Assembly: GCA_947650285.1 (NCBI GenBank)
Contig: CANTFL010000034.1
Location: 1-64,000, forward strand
Direction of reading: 5' to 3'
Length of the DNA: 64,000 nt
DNA from: Hyaloperonospora brassicae
Lineage: Eukaryota; Oomycota; Peronosporomycetes; Peronosporales; Peronosporaceae
The notes under the pieces were generated by a model that saw only the letters and a list, made by a program, of their open reading frames with translations, was not told where the DNA came from and ran no database searches. Below, one piece after another: positions 33,415 to 45,624 of the stretch. Numbering within the stretch: the stretch's first letter is position 1; each line of letters opens with the position of its first letter. Made by a program: the position numbers and the translations under genes.

Positions 33415-33810
33415 TGTAACGGGGCAGACCGTTACATGAAAATGTAACTTTTAAAAGAAAGTGACAACAAAGAATATCAATTGAATTATAATTTGAACAA
33501 TATCACCGATAATGGTGATATTGGTGAAGCGACCAAAGGGGCTGCTCATTGGTTGATATCGTGATGTTATCAACCCACCAATCGCTGCAGGACGTGCGCA
33601 ATGAGTGGTGACGAAATGTCACCATACACTGAGTTATATTAGCATAATTCAGTCAGGTTAAACAAATAGACAAAAGCAAAAAGAATTAATTATAATTTTA
33701 CAACAGTTTTACTTTCTCCTTATCCTACGCTTCCTCGTTCGCCTCGTGTACTTCTGTCGGGGCACCCGAAATCCTTGCATTAAGTTCACGCAAGGGTGTG
33801 CCCCGTTACA
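33415..33810 (+). repeat. Gypsy-B 3' LTR
   Basis: Begins TGTAACGGGGCA and ends TGCCCCGTTACA, a perfect 12-bp terminal inverted repeat. It pairs with 24718-25111 with scattered substitutions and is followed by AGGAT. Confidence 0.92.
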
Positions 33811-34690
33811 AGGATCCATTCACTCTCTCCACTGATGCTTATCGCATTCGCCGAAGTATTCGCTCTTCCATGATCAAGAAAACCTTGCGTTCCGCGCGAC
33901 CTCGGATTGCTATATATCACGGCCTGCAACCTTCCCGCCTACACGACCACCGCTGCCACCACTCTTATTATTTCACTGCTGTACTTTTCTTGCTTTGGAT
34001 CTGCAGTATCGTGTATATTACTTTTCGCATTCCTATAGCAGCTGCGTGATTCTTTCCGCCGCAATAGCGTGACGACGTGAGCTGCCACGACCTCGCGACC
34101 GAAGTCGCTGTTGACTCGATCACCTGCGCAAAGTAAGCAAGATGCGCGAGATCCCCCGCGTGGCGCTGATAATCTCCCTAATACGATTCGTACTTTGCCT
34201 TGAGCAAATGAGGTCTCTGCCGATGCGTAAGTGACAATGTTGTCAAGCACTGGCGTGTCGGCACTGCCTTGATCATCGCCTACCGCCATAAGGCTACAGA
34301 AAGGACCCGCACCAATATAGGGCTTCTAGATGCGCGAACGGATTCATCACATGTGTCGTTGTGATGGACCTCTCGAATGTCTCAAGCATGCGTCCTATTA
34401 CGCAGTAAATGTTGGCTGCTGTAGCCACAACGTAAAACGTTTTTTGGTTTTAGCGCTTGGTCGTCTCACTTATTAGTTGGCCAAGCTGGTTCACGTTTAC
34501 GTCTTCGGACCAGAGGATCTTAAATGCCGCTTTGTCATTTTGAAGTAGAGCATAAAAGTCCGTCCCTAGCAAAATACTCGGTTCCCAGCCCATTGTAGCG
34601 CTTAGTCCCGTCAAATAATTGATCCTTAAGCTTCCGACGGCGCGCTTCCAATGTCAACACGTGAACTTGTTAAAAAAAAATATTCGACAG
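33811..34690 (-). pseudogene. Copia gag remnant
   Basis: The minus strand right of Gypsy-B is the upstream part of the split Copia. It ends with SGESEW immediately before the Gypsy insertion, in frame with the protease at 24,717. Further upstream, 34289-33939 contains CLLCAGDRVNSDF, the first half of a gag zinc knuckle, and around 34,600 the strand reads KLKDQLFDGTKRYNGLG, a gag-like helical stretch. Stops and frameshifts break it. The start codon and the partner 5' LTR could not be found, and the flank beyond 35,000 is strongly diverged. Confidence 0.6.
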
Positions 34691-34745
34691 GTTGTCATGT
34701 TGCAGTAGTCAAGGGCTATAACATGTGATGGTTTCACCTGATTGG

Positions 34746-34900
34746 CGAAATGTGTGACAGCTTGACATGTGGGACCGGGAGAGACGGGGTTTGACAGGTG
34801 GAGCGACGAGGTGACAACTTGGATGTTGGGACAAGAAGAGACGAGGCTTGACCGGTGAAGCGACGAGGTGACAACTTGACCGTTGAGACAGAACGATACG
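34746..34900. repeat. 57-bp tandem repeat
   Basis: Three units start at about 34746, 34803 and 34860. The last two share GCGACGAGGTGACAACTTG exactly, and the first is diverged. It lies just upstream of the Copia gag remnant on the minus strand, probably in the element's leader. Confidence 0.8.
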
Positions 34901-34979
34901 GTTGCGATTCGTGACGCCTAATGGGACTAGCAGGAAGACGAATGCCATCGGTAAACGATCAAGTTGCACTGCAAGTACA

Positions 34980-37900
34980 CATTGTAGTATTAACGACTGA
35001 AAGCATTTACTATTATATATATATCCTTTCTACTTCAATTTAACTGTACACGATTGCATTTGTTAACGCTAACAAACCAACTTGATTTGTTGATGATGCT
35101 GCCTCAGCTTTGTCGCTGCCGATTTGAATGCTCTATCTGAGTCAGCTCCGTGTTCTTCCGCTGTCGCCAGCGTTGCACTACGGCATTAGGTTAAGGGCGA
35201 GTACGCACGTTATGCGATTGCGGTGGTAGAGCCGTGAAGCGGGGATCGAGCATTTTAAGCATCAAGTATTCGTGATGGCGGCCTAGCATGCGTTCCCGCT
35301 GCACTCTAGCCCCCAGTCGCGTTCTGGTTGCTCTAAATTCATATATTTATATCGTGCGAGCTTCCATAGTTGTGCATAGAGCTGAAGATAACATACCGCT
35401 CTCATTTGCGCCAGGCATCCGATCGTCTTCGTCTGTGCGGATCTATCCTGTTTTCATCCGCTCCATCCGCATATAGAGAGCATCAAGCATCTAGATACCA
35501 TTTAGTTCCTTTTTGAATTCCTTGCGTGCGGCGGCGTATCTTGGCAAGAATAGCGCTTGCCAGTCGTGCTCGCGACGTGCCTCGTTCTTATGTAACTATC
35601 ATCTTATATTTAAAGCATCTACCGGAAAAAAGGACAGTTCGCCTATAAGTATCTACCTACGCCCAGTTTCGCGGAATACTGAGCGGGTGATCGACTATTT
35701 GTCAATCATCAACAATAACATGGATAAGATGTTGTTGCAAAGTTATAACAGCGTAATGAGTCGCTGACTGTGGTCGGTCAGCAGAAGCGGAGCTTCATGC
35801 TGATTTACCAAGGTCAATCAAAACTACAGGCCTATTGTAAAGTTTATTTCAACGCAAAATCACCCTAAGCTTATTTCCCGTCATTGATGACAATGGCATC
35901 AATTAGAGATTGACAGTACAAAATAATATGTCACTTCGTGATTAAAAATTCTGCAGGTAATCGAAAAACATTGCTGACTTCAGTCATGGAAAAGTATCCT
36001 TCTCCAATTTGCGGAGAGCGCGCGACCCCACAAATGATGGATTAAAGATCCCAATGCAACGTGTATGAAAACAATCAGTGGTTACCCACTTCACATTGTA
36101 ACTTGTGCAGTAAAAATGACTGTGATGTATCGAAATGTACCTGGATATATAACTTCATGTCTTTTACGTTGAGCTTTGATTGAAATTTACAAGCCATGAA
36201 AATGCTGAAACATATATTAGTTAACATAAATATTACTTGTTCTTAAAAATACTTGATCCATGTTGTAAGAATCAATTAGCGCGTGGTAAAATTCAATGGA
36301 TACCAATGACATACTGGTGGTATAGTGTCTAGCACGACCGCACAAATTACTAATGTGACTACCTTTTACGTTGTATAGAGCTCTGCAAGTATTTTTGTAA
36401 ATATATACATGCAGCACTAAAATCCACCATTTATAAATTTGAGCGGATCGGAAAATGTACGCTTGTCTAGTGGCGGTGTTACAACTAAAATGTGTTCGGT
36501 CGCTCACGAATAATAGCAGAGTACGTTAAGACTCACTGAATATTGAATTGTGAAATATTTTGCCGAGGTTTTTAAAACCAGACTAAAAGTAAAGGGGAAT
36601 AGGTCCCCGAATGGCTTATGATAAATAGAGTAATTGAAGTCAGCGTGACGTTAAACCTCTTCATACCAATAAATAATCTTAGGCGCCTATACTCTCTTAC
36701 ATAGTGCACTTAATATCAATGTCTGAATACAATTACAGTACTAATGCTCGAGTCAGCAGATCTTTATGTGATCTGCCTTGATTGGTCGGCATATTCATGT
36801 AAAAGTCAAAAGAACGAGTTCTTCATCAATATTGAGTGATGTCAGTTGGTATTGTTAATAAGTGACACTTAATAATCTCTTCGATATGACAATATGTATA
36901 TAATGAGAATAATCGTAACAAGCAATTCGTTTTTTAGTTTATGGCTTCACGTAATGCAATTTTTCTACTTGTAATTCTTAATAAAATTTAGAATTAATTC
37001 CCTATGTGAACCGTCGAAGTAACTGAAGATAATGAGCTCGTCATAAGGCAGATCTGGCACCAGAGCGCAAAATATTTTGTCATGGAGAATTCGCCACTAC
37101 TCTGCAAAAGAGTTGTAGCGATAGAAAATAAATCTGCCGATTTTTAGCTGTTCGACAAATTAAGGTTCCATCCCCCATATTTATCAATGAGTGCTCAAAA
37201 CAATATGAGCATGAAATATACTGCACGCATTTAACAAACAAACTGATGCCTCGGTATCTTAGACGAAGATACATAGGAATGAAGCTGTCACATTTATAAT
37301 TCTGACTACTGATGCATTTCCGCCCATTCATTAGTTGGACAGTGTGAACAATATCCCAATGTATGAATATTATATCCCGTACATTTTGAGGAGGCATCAA
37401 AGAATAAGTTTGATAAATAGTTAGTCATGACACAAAATATAGAAATTTTCAATGCGGGAGAATAGATGTGTGTCTCATAATCTTCGTCGTAGCGAGGGCA
37501 TGTGCCGATCTGTGTTGAGAATGTATTCGTCCGCAACGTTGAGACCCAACTTAAAGACAAACAAAACGCTCCATGACTTCGCGGCTTTGTTACACAAGAA
37601 TTTTCGCTACAAGTTAAAATGTATATCTTGATTCCTCACTAATAATTCGACTGGTCTCGAAGTGCGGATTATAATGTATCCTACATTCCTAGTATACGAA
37701 ATAGCTACAAATGACAGCGTTGACTATTGCAGACCAATACATATCGTTTCGTGTGTCATGTAATGCCAGAATAATATGAATTTAGCTGCGCCTCATAAAT
37801 TATATTTTACACGGCTTGAGCACAATGTGTTTTTTAATATCGTAAGCTGCACATACTTAGTTTAATCGCATGGTGAATGAAAATTTACGCTTGCCATAGG

Positions 37901-40900
37901 GTATGAATTGGTAGATTTTAGCCTCTACCCATCAGAGAATATACCTAATAATGTGTATACTCACCGTACGCATATAGGCACAACCATTTATAAACCAATA
38001 TCTTACAATAGAAATGGTGAGATGATTGTAGTTCGAGGCATGTCGTCTTTGCTTCGTGAAGGACAAACAATACGACTAAACGGTCCTCGCTGATGATCTT
38101 ACGGGCATTCTACCCAAATTAACAGCGGAACAATGAAGTCATGGATATGATGCCGAGCTTTTTGCCACATGTATTGCTTAATCTTGCGAGATTAGATTTT
38201 GCACAAGGTAAATGACTAGTGCGATAGTTTGATCGTCTATCACTGAAATAAAAATATTGAATTTTATTAAAATTGATGATCCTATTCGGATCAATACACG
38301 ATACATTTTGTGTTTTGCACTTTACGATTGATGCTAGCTACACAACCCGTGTACTCATCTTCACCTACATCGATATCGGTATGCGGACATGTTAATGCTT
38401 GGATACTAGGAAGATGCAACGTTGTATAACATCAAAGTTGAAGACATACTAGTGATTTTATAAAGATTCTAATGTGTTAAACTTAGTGAAGGATAGAAAA
38501 TAGAATTTGCTACCTCTTACTGATGCGAAGAAACGTATCAAAGTAGTAGATCAACAAGAATTGACGTGTTGTATCTACTTTTGTCAAGTTAGGGAGCGGA
38601 TCGAAGTGTTACAAAATGTCTAATTCTACGATTGAAGTTATGCACAGATATCGATCACGACGGTACCGCTATACAGCAGTCTCAATGGTAACCGTATTCC
38701 GAGTTCATTCTACCATGGAGAATTCGATCGTATATGAGGAGGGTCATATGCATGGGACACTAGTATACGTATCACATGCTACAAAGCACTTATGCAGGCA
38801 TATCGCGACTCCAATCAATGATATTGACGTGCTGCGATCTAATCCTAGTCTAACATATTCCAATTGTTTCGCATCCGATCTGAATTTTACGCGGTGTTGC
38901 ATAAATGTCATAGCCTTGGAGTACGATGCAATGGAGTACGATCTGTTTTAATTACGTCCCAAGTTGATGCAATAAATGAATTAATCAGCTATGTACCCGA
39001 CGAATCGTAACATTATAAAGGCAGTCTCCTAGATTTATCAACCTTACATTAAAGATCTGTTTTGTGGACAATGTAGAAGATAATCGAGGATAATTGAAAT
39101 AGTAATATGATAGAAGTGCTCGAGTCAAAATGTTTACGATTAACCGACCCATACATTCAGAGATAGGTTTCTGAGCATTCGTCAGAAAGATTGTTTGAAT
39201 AAACTTGGTATATGTGGTATATGACTTGATATTTGACACAGTGTTTGTACGTGTTAGCAATATTTGGACATTACGACCATTTCAGACATTCCACAAATAT
39301 TTGTATATTGATAATGATATCTTTGAATTAAGCGCCATAAATTTCAAACATGAGTTTCAGAAGACAAAATTGCTTGAGCTGGTACGGAATTGTAAGTATT
39401 CTACAGGTTATGAATTGCAAATGATATATATATATTATAAGCTTAAAGAAGATCATTTTGCGTGTACTGGATACAAGCGTCAAAGGAAATTTATCTTCGG
39501 GAGAATATTTGGTCCTTGATGACCAAAAACCAACTTTACGCTTCGCATCATGTATGTAACCTGTACAAATTGTACAGGGCGTGACGTCGACAGTATTAGA
39601 TACGCTTTGCTACGACGCATCAAGAATGAAAGTACTAGACAACCAAGATGGAAGATTGAACTGGCCAACATCGACGGATTGGTCTGAACAACATTATTAT
39701 AACGAGTTCAAGGTCTTTATCGTATTAGGAAGGAAACGTCAAGCAGCTCGAGCATCTACAGCATAAAATCATACAAATTGAGATAGGTTATGATTCTTTG
39801 GGCTCATTATCGACTGGAAACCAAATTAAAATAGTATAAAGCACATATCGCCTTATATAGATTTTTGCACATCCATATATATTCCTTCGATCTTTTCCTT
39901 AAATGAGATCGACATCTCCAAAGAACATTAGCAGTTTTAAAGCCGGCAAAACAATCGGGTACACATGGTGAACCCATTATTATACCATTCACACGAACAC
40001 AGAGTACCCCGTCCGTAAGTCATCAAGTCTAGTCTTATCGACAAGTAGAAGATGTAAAAGTCTACTAGGTCGAAACGTTTTCACCGAAGACCGGTCGGGT
40101 GGCAAGACCGATTCTAGATCTACTACAAGCGAATGGCGAGAGGCTCACCCAGAAAAGTAAGATTTTCCAGATATGACACATAAGACGAACCTGCTCCCAA
40201 AATTCGTCCAAACAAGCTATACGACCATTGAGAAGCTCAAGCGAAATTGAAGCAGGTATTTATCACCTCTTCCGATCGTGCTACGTTGGCAAGTAATGAC
40301 ATATGAGATTCGCACATATATGTGGTTGTACCTGGAGGACTACTATGATGGATAAAGTTAATGCTTTAGTACCAGAAACCCCATAGAGATACGTCCACAA
40401 TAAGATAAGTGCGATAGATGTCAAGCTTGTTAAAATCCCTACATGTAAAACACCAAATACATAGTTTCTTTCATATGCCCGTTCCGACAGTCTACGAAGT
40501 ATGGCAGAGAGCAAAGATGAAAAGTGAATACATCATAATATAAAAGTTTTTTTTGCGTATGAGTAGTTTCAACATGTGTAATCATCAGATGGATACGTTG
40601 GATGCTAGCAAGTAAACATATAAAGTCAAGATGCGAGGAGCGAGTTCAGCAATTACACCAAGTGCGAGCCACACTAGAAGAGCGCAATCGACCGATGAAA
40701 CCAGCTGTTATGCTAAAACAAATACAATGAAAAGCAGATATACACCGACGTTACTGTTTCAGAGGGAGAAAGGCTATAAAGATGTCACGTTATAGAAGTG
40801 GAATAATCGCCCGTTATATACCCAGGCTAGTAATGTATTAATGCTAAGCAGGCTGATTTTTGGAAATTTAATTTAGAAGCGAATTATCTAAAACAATATT

Positions 40901-41700
40901 TGATCGATCGCAAGTGGATAGACAAACATATTTAAACAAGTATTGCTAGCGAGAATCATCCCTATTGTAAATATACCTAGCGATTTAAGCATATAATATG
41001 ACATAACGCCACAAATGGTTTATAGAAATAATTGAAGCGACCATTTAGTATTGAAGTGGTGTGTTAAAATAATTAATATGATCAGGTAGCATATGCAATG
41101 AACCTTTGGTTGATGACAAATTCAATCTGATGTAATGCAGAGTGATTGCGTAAAAGGATACAAGAAGAAATTCACAAAGGCGCATGTTAGCCATGGTAAA
41201 TAACGAAGACTTGCGAATCGGTATTTACATGACAAGATCGCGGTATTTTATGACAAATTTATTGCTCCGGATAAAATGGTCATATTACCATAAATAAAAG
41301 CTATAGAACAAGGTATCAAAGTGAATCATCGTAGCCGAAACGGTGAAAAAAATTGTGTAAAGATTTTCGGCTGAGAACAACATACGAACCAAATAGTAGA
41401 TAGACGGTATCTACGATTTATACTAAAACGCTTTTTTAAAAAAGAAACGGATCTATTAAGACTTGATTATCGTCAATCCACGCAACATACCTGTATACAA
41501 TCGCACGCAAATGTACGCGCCCAGATAGAATCGTCGGTGTACAAAGATGGCGCGGGAGGCTCATCTATAAACCTTCATCATAATAAACTTATTGTAAATT
41601 AAGAGTAAACGCACGTAGTATCATCGAGCGTCGGTTCTGTATCAATTTGTGAAGCGTGTAATCGTGTTTAAAAAGCGGTAGTTTGTGTTATTAAATCTTT
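34980..41700. other. AT-rich, gene-poor stretch
   Basis: No intact gene on either strand. Short frames such as minus 36217-36507, minus 37080-37400, plus 38616-38951 and plus 39205-39519 lack domains and start context. A tRNA-primer-like TGGCACCAGAGC occurs at 37055-37066 and a possible Copia protease scrap (FTIDASYTT) near 38,325. These hint at decayed Copia sequence but are not enough to define an element. Confidence 0.45.
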
Positions 41701-41740
41701 GAACCAGAATTTTCCGACCTAACTGGAAAATTTTTGTCAT

Positions 41741-41965
41741 ATGATGCCCCATAAGGATGTCAAAAGCCCGAAGCAATACGAGGCGGTACTAGTATTGTTC
41801 GATGGGTACTCCCGATATGACGCGGTGTGTGCTTTACACTTGCACACTTGCAGACATACTTATAGCTTAGATGTGAGATGGATCAAAGATTACTCGGTCA
41901 GAAAGGAAGTTTGCCATATGCACTTCTTAAAAAGTGGCATTAAAGGGTGGAGGAGAAATTATTGA
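41741..41965 (+). pseudogene. Copia integrase core remnant
   Basis: MPHKDVKSPKQYEAVLVLFD followed by GYSRY resembles the first catalytic block of Copia integrase, where a GPM-type motif is followed by a hydrophobic strand and a D-YSRY motif. The upstream Asp-containing strand is in another frame with a stop. No second or third acidic block was found. Confidence 0.4.
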
Positions 41966-43975
41966 GTGTGGCGACATATCCATACCATTGGAATCAAGTA
42001 ATTCACTTTTTATTAAACGTACCGCGTGAATTACGCGTGTATCCATAAAGAAGAGCGCATTTAACTCTGTTTCGCATAATGAAGAAATTGTGTCTGCAGC
42101 TATGGCGTCGAACTATTTTTGAAAGGATGTGGTAGGTAAGGATACCGTTAAAAAATGACATACGGAAGAATTAATAGAGATACGCCAGATTATACGATGA
42201 TCAAAAACTCGAAAAATATATAAATTCGAAAATTCGACCCGTAGCATGCGTATACTAAGCTCAGATGATAGCTAGAAATAATTGTGTAATGGTTTTATCT
42301 AGCTAAAACACGTCATGGAGCACGTGATGCATGCCTCTGTCGACGAAAAATTGTCGACGGATACAGATACAATGACGAATAGGACGCTTACTCTACGACT
42401 ATATGTCGGAAAAAGAGACACTGACATTGATGAGGAATCTGTATGGATGAGGAACCTGTAGCCGATGTGATTTTGCCGACTCCATGGACGCTGACATGAG
42501 CATTGAAATTTAAAATGCCACTGAGTCACATCCAGACATTGATATGTATTAGGTCTTGATGCAATAGGAAATAGCAACATCAATTTTGATCACAACGCGA
42601 CGTTTTTATGCAATAAGATCGAAGAGCTAAACGATTTTCTAAGTTTACCTGCAAGCCAGTGATCTTTCATCAGACCCGATATCTGGACATCCAACGATTA
42701 TATATAGAAAATTCATATTGCAGATAACTTCTGAGGCCAAAGTGCTTAACGTTGACTTAATCTACGCGTTGCCGAAGATAAAATGACGCTGGCGAGCAGA
42801 ACAACTAAACAAACGCATTAGCTACTGGAGGTGATAGTAATATATCTTCAAAGTATCTTGAGTCGTATCGATTAAAGAATTACTTGTTCTATCGAAGTGA
42901 AATACAACAATCTCGCCAAGTCTCACGCATGAAACCATAGATTCTAACCACATCTTTTATCGAGTATAATAGATTTAAAACCATTGGAGATTTTTGTATA
43001 TTTGGAAGGACACACGCATTGTTCCTAAAAGCTTACTGAAGCGCGAAGACCTTTGCTGGAAGCTGGACGGATCAGTGTATGAGAAATGAAACAGCAACGA
43101 GACAATGAAGGAAAGAAACAACGCACATTGTGATGCCAATATGGTGATCATCTTTCTCCTTGAATGGTAGCAGTCGATTAATAGAAGGCGAAAGTCGGCG
43201 AAATTGTCAATAGAGAAGATGATTGCTAGATACAGTGGCACATCACGAACGTGAAAATTATAAGAAGTTCTAGTGAAGCTCTGGAAACTTCTCGAAAGGA
43301 AAAGTGGTATACACGGGTGGAAAAGGACGTGACGTCATGTTTTCGAAGGGCGTACTCGTCTGAATCGATGCGACAGAAAGGCGAACGACGGCATACATGC
43401 TACGCTGAATGTAGCCATTACAGGTGAAACGTGATGGTGGAAATGTTACCATATTCTGACCTATAAGATTGGAATTAGAGATTTATAACGATCCGGAAAT
43501 TATTTTTGCATTCCCTTCTCACCTGTTAAACGTACGTCGAGATGTTGAGTACTAGTAGCACTTGCATCCAACTAGTGACTGATGCGATTCAAGGAGCTGA
43601 GAGAATATGTATTTCTTCAATGATTTATAAATGATGAGGCAGTACGTCCGGACTATTCCCGAGTATTTCTAAGCATGACAAAAGACATAATGTGTGAGTC
43701 GAGCCCTCGATGACCTACATCAGTCTGATCTGGTTGGAATCAGGAACTCAACGCATGGCACAGTGACTTCTCAAGAAAGTATAAGCTGCGAAACTGAGCC
43801 GTGCATGTATCTACCGCAGAGATGGCGTAGTGGTCATTCTCATGCTTTATGTAGTTGTTGCGGTGCTAGTGACAAGATGAGAGATGTACAAGCTATCACT
43901 GTTTGCGGTCATCGAAATCGAACATCATTTTAAGAATGGTGGTGAATGATCACACCATTGCTCATATGATTCAGA

Positions 43976-44488
43976 ATGATGAAGAAAGCTATAAGTAGTT
44001 GGCCAAATATCGCAAAGGGGTCCGAGACAGATCTGGATTCGGTACGGCTTACCGAAACGCAACCCAAATGGAAACAAATTCGTGATAAATCAAGATCACG
44101 GAAACATCTGATGGACATGGTAATACAGTTGATACCGGATGCGATTGTATCATGGGTGTACCTAGCTGTCAGTACGCGAAACTACATTTCTGTTGCTGTC
44201 GCAATTCGAAGTCGATTTATAAGTGACCCTGCTCACACGCACTGTAATGCTGTGCGTGGAAAGAGTCATGCGGGATCTATAAAAAACTCGAAATATGGAG
44301 ATCACGCACTCGAAAGGTACAAACATGAGATGTTTGTAACGGATTATTTTGATGCGGAGTGGGGTAGCAATCCGGATAAGGGCAATGTGACTGCATTTGT
44401 GTTAATTATAGCTATTGGACCGATCGCATCGGCTGCGAGACGAAAACTGACATCGTTTAATCAACCGCACAGGTTGAGTACATTGTAG
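43976..44488 (+). pseudogene. Copia RT end and RNase H remnant
   Basis: The frame is open for 170 codons. VSWVYLAVSTRNYISVAVAI matches the Copia block with YLAV-TRPDI. RSRFISDPAHTHCNAVRG matches the following SRF-P-HW-AV block. VTDYFDAEWGSNPDKGNVTA is RNase H with the conserved D-A-[DE]-W. The end, RKLTSFNQPHRLSTL, fits the KQ-T---STAE region just before a stop. The alignment of four ordered blocks makes the family call safe. The loss of key residues and the missing upstream RT show it is dead. Confidence 0.72.
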
Positions 44489-44499
44489 CCTGCAGAGCC

Positions 44500-45624
44500 A
44501 TAATGGAGGGCAAAGGAATAACTGTTGTGCTGGAAGAGAGACTAGAGAGCAGTAGCGTCAAACAAAACCTTGCAAAAGATGGGTTTCGATAACTCAGCAG
44601 CAACTGGGTTTGGCCTAAAAATCAGCGTACAGCAGCAAGACACGACCCTCTAGCCGACGATGGCATTGCGTGCGGGACCAAATCAGGAAAGAACTTCCAA
44701 TGACTGGAAAAGGGGACGCAACAAAAAAAATAAAGCTGACGCGTATATGCCAAGGCGCTGTTTAAGAGAAGATTGTCTCGCTTGTAGTTTGAAATCCGTA
44801 TGCAACTCTTCGTTCTGGACCGGCCTTCCGACGCAAGCGTGGAGGGGCGTGCTGTAAATTGAGAGATGTGTAACACGCGAACGATATGAATCAATTGGAG
44901 CCTCAAAGGCCGTGTGACAAAAAGACTATACTCATGCAAGTATTGACGAAGAAGTTGACGAACGGGCGACGAGCATCACAACTGGAAATAGGGGATAACA
45001 CACGAAAGCGGATCGGAGGCTGGCAGCATAGCTTCCACCGCGTGTGGAACAAAAGTTGCTTAGTCTAGTAGTTGATGGGAAAGCAGCAAGTCGTCTTTGG
45101 AATAGTAAATGCCAAGATGTATGTGTCAAAAGAACACATTCAGCGCTACCGTGTATAGCTAGGGCACGGCACTAGCTCATCAGAGCTCTAAGTTATGGAG
45201 ATCACAGCCTGGTGACGTAGTACTTCATTTTGCGGAGGAGCATTATACTACTCAAAAGGTATGATGACGACAGAAGGCGCAAGCTGAAGGCGGCCTTCTG
45301 TACAAGACGCAGGTTGATACAACTTATCATCTATGCACCGATCCTTGTTTCTTGAGCTGATGTCTGTGCATACGCAGCTGTTTTGCGGCTGCGAGAACCT
45401 GTCGCAGATTTGATCGGACGAATTGCCTGCTGCAGCTCATAGAGCGGTACGATTTAAGACACCAGAAAAAAGACCCACCTATTACTTTTTATAGTACCTC
45501 ACTGTTAATTAATATCATCTCCTATCGTCACCTGATCGACAAAGCTAAGCGCCAGTCATTGTATCTTCGCTCCCCTCCTTCTTGCACCCGCGCTTGCTCT
45601 CCTCACTCCCCCGCTTCTTCCGTC
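44500..45624. other. Stretch upstream of the APMAP-like gene
   Basis: No Copia C-terminus or LTR could be recognised after the RNase H remnant. The last 90 nt are pyrimidine-rich. GTCATTG near 45,555 is a TCATT-type initiator candidate about 70 nt before the ATG. Confidence 0.35.

Larger units (their letters stand above)
24718..33810 (+). mobile_element. Gypsy-B: hairpin-rich chromodomain Ty3/Gypsy element
   Basis: A full-length LTR retrotransposon of about 9.1 kb: LTR, primer-binding site, gag, pol (protease, RT, RNase H, integrase, chromodomain), a long 3' region with an antisense frame and tandem repeats, a polypurine tract and LTR. The two LTRs differ by roughly two dozen changes by eye, fewer proportionally than Gypsy-A, so it is probably the younger insertion. 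Coding is broken by stops and frameshifts and by loss of catalytic residues, so it is not autonomous. Unlike Gypsy-A and the Copia, the sequence from LTR to about 32,340 is packed with short perfect inverted repeats. Confidence 0.92.
41700..44500 (+). mobile_element. Degenerate Ty1/Copia element (plus strand)
   Basis: Bounded by an integrase-like block at 41,741 and the RNase H end at 44,488. The reverse transcriptase that should lie between is too decayed to trace by eye. No LTR pair was found, so the limits are only those of the recognised domains. Confidence 0.55.

Noticed and set aside
36217..37560. Minus-strand frames of 84-106 codons
   Set aside because: AT-rich chance frames, without domain or conserved pattern.
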